Below are positions 61,141-64,000 of a DNA stretch of 64,000 nt, piece by piece. The translations under genes were made by a program, and so were the position numbers. This DNA comes from Posidonia oceanica (Eukaryota > Streptophyta > Magnoliopsida > Alismatales > Posidoniaceae): positions 89,598,001 to 89,662,000 of the forward strand of contig JAZBRS010000020.1 in assembly GCA_037176725.1 (NCBI GenBank). The letters run 5' to 3'. The notes below the pieces were generated by a model. It did not search any database, had not been told where the DNA came from, and was given only the letters and a program-made list of their open reading frames with translations. The first letter of the stretch is position 1. Each line of letters begins with the position of its first letter.

Positions 61141-64000
61141 AAGGAACAGACGTGACTTCGAAAAGGCACGCAAATGCCATCGTCCTAAAATTAAGGAGGC
61201 GAGCAAACCAGACCACGATGGTGCTTATAAGGGCTTGTCCTCAAATTAAGGAAGCAAGCAAACAGACGGACGTGACTTCGAAATGGGACGCAATGGCGCT
61301 CGTCCCCAAATTAACGAAACGAGCAAACATGGCCACGAAGGGACATGTAAGGGCTTCTCCTCAAAGTAAGGAAGCAAGCAAACAAACAGACGTAACTTCG
61401 AGAATGCACGCAAAGGTGCTCGTCCTCAAATTAAGGAAGCGAGCAAACATGACAACGAAGGGGCATGTAGGGGCTTGTCCTCAAATTAAGGATGCAAGCA
61501 AACAAACGGACGTGACTTCGAAAAGGCACGCAACGGCGCTCGTCCTCAAATAAGCAATGGAGCAAACGAGACTACGATGGGGCATGAAAGGGCTTGTCCT
61601 CAAAATAAGGAAGCAAGCTAACAAAGAGACGTGACTTCGAAATGGCATGCAAAGGCGCTCATCCTCAAATTAAGGAAGCGAGCAAACATGGCCATGAAGG
61701 GGCACATAGGGGCATGTCCTTAAATTAAGGAAGCAAGCAAACAAACAGACGTGACTTCGAAAAGGCACGCAAAGGCGCTCGTCCTCAAATTAAGGAAGCG
61801 AGCAAACTTGACTACGAAGGGGCATGTAAGGCTTGTCCACAAATTAAGGAAGCAAGCAAACAAACAGATGGGACTTCGAAAAGGCACGCAACGGCGCTCG
61901 TTCTCATATTATGGGAGCGAGCAAACATGACTTCGAAAGGGCATGTACAGGCTTGTCCACAAATTAAGGAAGCAAACAAACAAACAGACGTGACTTCAAA
62001 AAGGCATGCAAAGGTGCTCGTCCTAAAATTGAGGAAGCGAGCTAATAAGACCATGAACGGGCAGGTAAGGGCAGGTCCTCAAATTAAGGAAGCATGCAAA
62101 CAAACAGACATGACTTTGAAAAGGCACGCAAAGGCGCTCGTCCTCAAATTAAGGAAGCGAGCTAACATGACTACGAAGGGGCTTGTATGGGCTTGTCCTC
62201 AAATTAAGGAAGCAAGCGTACAAACAGATGTGATTTTGAAAAGGCACGGAAAGGCGCTCGTCCTCAAATTATGGAAGCGAACAAACTTGACCATGAATGG
62301 GCAGGTAAGGGCTTGTCCTCAAATTAAGGAAGCAAGCAAACAAACTGACATGACTTCGAAAAGGCAGGCAAAGGCGCTCGTCCCCAAATTATGGAAGCGA
62401 GCAATCATGACCACGAAGGGGCGTGAAACGGCTTGTCCTCAAATTAAGGAAACAAGCAAACAAACAGATGTGACTTCGTAAAGGCACGCAAAGGCGCTCG
62501 TTCTCAATTTAAGAAAGCAAGCAAACATGGCCATGAGGGAGCAGATAATGGCTTGTCCTTAAATTAAGGAAGCAAGCAAACAAACAGACGTGACTTCAAA
62601 AAGGCACGCATTGGCGCTCGTCCTCAGATTAAGGAAGCAAGCAGACATGACCACGATGGGGCATGTGCGGGCTTGTCCTCAAATTTAGGAAGCAAGTAAA
62701 CAAACAGACGTAACTTTGAAATGCCTTGCAAAGGCGCTCGTCCTCAAATTAAGGAAGCGAGCAAACATGACCACGATGGGGCATGTAAGGGCTTGTCCTC
62801 AAATTAAGGAAGCAAGCAAACAAACAGTCGTGACTTCGAAAAGGCACGCAAAGGCGCTCCTCCTCAAATTATGGAAGCGAGCAAACTTGACCATGAAGGG
62901 GCATGTACGGGCTTGTCCTCGAATTAAGGAAGCAAGCAAACGAACAGACGTGACTTCGAGAAGCCACGCAATGTCGCTCGTCCTCAAATTATGAAAGCGA
63001 GCAAACATGACCACGAAGGAATTTGTATGGGCTTGTCCTCAAATAAAGGAAGCATGCAAACAAACAGACGTGACTTTGAAAAGGCACGCAAAAGCGGTCG
63101 TCCTCAAATTATGGAAGCAAGCAAACTTGGCCATGAAGGGGCACATACGGGCATGTCCTTAAATTAAGGAAGCAAGCAAACAAACAGACGTGACTTCGAA
63201 AAGGGACACAATGGCGCTCGTCCTCAAATTATGGAAGCGAGCAAACATGACCAAGAAAGGGCAAGTAACGGCTAGTCCTCAAATTAAGGAAGCAAGCAAA
63301 CAAACAAACATAACATCGGAAAGGCACGCAAAGATGCTCGTCCTCGAAGCAAGCAAACTTGACTACGACGGGACATGTAAGGGCTTGTCCTCAAATTAAG
63401 AAAGCAAGCAAACAAACAGACGTGACTTCGAAAAGGCACGCAAAGGCGCTCATCCCCAAATTAAGGAAGCGAGCAAACATGACCATGAAGGGGCGTGTAA
63501 GGGCTTGTCCTCAAATGAAGGAAACAAGCAAACAAACAGATGTGACTTCGTAAAGGCACGCAAAGGCGCTCGTTCTCAAATTATGAAAGCGAGCAAACAA
63601 GGCCATGAGGGTGCAGATAATGGCTTGTCCTTAAATTAAGGAAGCAAGAAAACAAACAGACGTGACTTCAAAAAGGCACGCAATGGCGCTCGTCCTCAAA
63701 TTAAGGAAGCAAGCAAACAAGACCACGAAGGGGCTTGTAAGGGCTTGTCCTCAAATTAAGGAAGCAAGTAAACAAACAGACGTTACTTCGAAATGGCATG
63801 CTAAGGCGCTCGTCCTCAAATTAAGGAAGCGAGCAAACATGACCACGATGGGGCATGTAAGGGCTTGTCCTTAAATTAAGGAAGCAAGCAAACAAACAGT
63901 CGTGACTTCGAAAAGGCACGCAAAGGCACTCGTCCTCAAATTATGGAAGCGAGCAAACTTGAACATGAAGGGGAATGTAAGGGCTTGTCCTCGAATTAAG

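Larger units (their letters stand above)
41777..64000 (+). repeat. 120-bp satellite array, right block (about 185 units)
   Basis: This is the same satellite, in the same orientation and register, resuming directly after the inserted element and running off the right end. Its first part continues the duplicate block broken by the insertion: 41782 onward matches 17391 onward with 4 differences in the first 240 bp compared. From about 45.5 kb it is a mosaic of blocks repeated at about 7.3-kb spacing. No gene, RNA gene or second mobile element is visible. The most consensus-like units lie around 42.7-42.95 kb. Confidence 0.97.

Noticed and set aside
183..64000. Many open frames of 60-293 codons in the satellite, on both strands
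   Set aside because: They are repeats of one 40-codon unit, start and stop at random mutations or indels, overlap in several frames, and lack any gene context or known domain.

Overview
The window is almost wholly a tandem satellite array, interrupted once by a transposable-element remnant. I see no supportable protein-coding gene and no tRNA, rRNA or other RNA gene. It looks like heterochromatin of a large plant nuclear genome, either a (peri)centromeric or a knob-type array. The grounds are the head-to-tail satellite running off both ends, its high load of CpG to TpG/CpA variants, and an insertion whose ends and internal motifs look like a plant Ty3/gypsy (Tat/Ogre-type) long terminal repeat. 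I cannot name the species.

Layout. Positions 1-36202 and 41777-64000 are one satellite, all in the same orientation. The unit is 120 bp, made of two related halves: a 63-bp B half (starts TGACCACGAAGGGGCATGT) and a 57-bp A half (starts TGACTTCGAAAAGGCACGC). Both share the core TCCTCAAATTAAGGA, a near-perfect 15-bp dyad. Neighbouring 120-bp units differ at many positions, but multi-kilobase blocks recur with only about 1-2% difference in the stretches I compared. The array therefore has nested higher-order repeats. These are: a 2.6-kb tandem pair at about 6.49-12.31 kb, with an exact 600-bp (five-unit) duplication inside the second copy; a tandem pair of about 14.4 kb in ancestral length (copy 1 about 13.4-32.07 kb, copy 2 about 32.07-52.06 kb); a 3,884-bp tandem duplication found only in copy 1 (22.46-30.11 kb); and further blocks of about 7.3 kb period at 45.5-61.1 kb.

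Positions 36203-41776 (5,574 bp) are a non-satellite insertion, best read as a solo LTR. It starts TGTTGACACC, ends ACTACA, and is flanked by GGAAG / GGAAA. Duplicate copy 1 holds the matching empty site (GGAAG once, 17386-17390). The offset between copies rises from 18,812 to 24,391 across the insertion. That is 5,579 bp, exactly the element plus a 5-bp target-site duplication. Inside the LTR are pyrimidine-rich and A-rich tracts, a GC-richer segment, a TTGCAT-rich segment and a 24-unit array of 30-bp repeats.

How the parts relate. One consensus plus-strand frame of the satellite lacks stop codons (120 bp is 40 codons), which produces many apparent open frames. They are cut by drift, 8-bp deletions and 55-bp hybrid halves at irregular places, and I regard them as non-coding. 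The history I infer is: amplification of 120-bp units; formation of multi-kb higher-order blocks by unequal exchange within the shared core; tandem duplication of the ~14.4-kb block; then insertion of an LTR element into copy 2 with reduction to one LTR, and separate local duplications in each copy.
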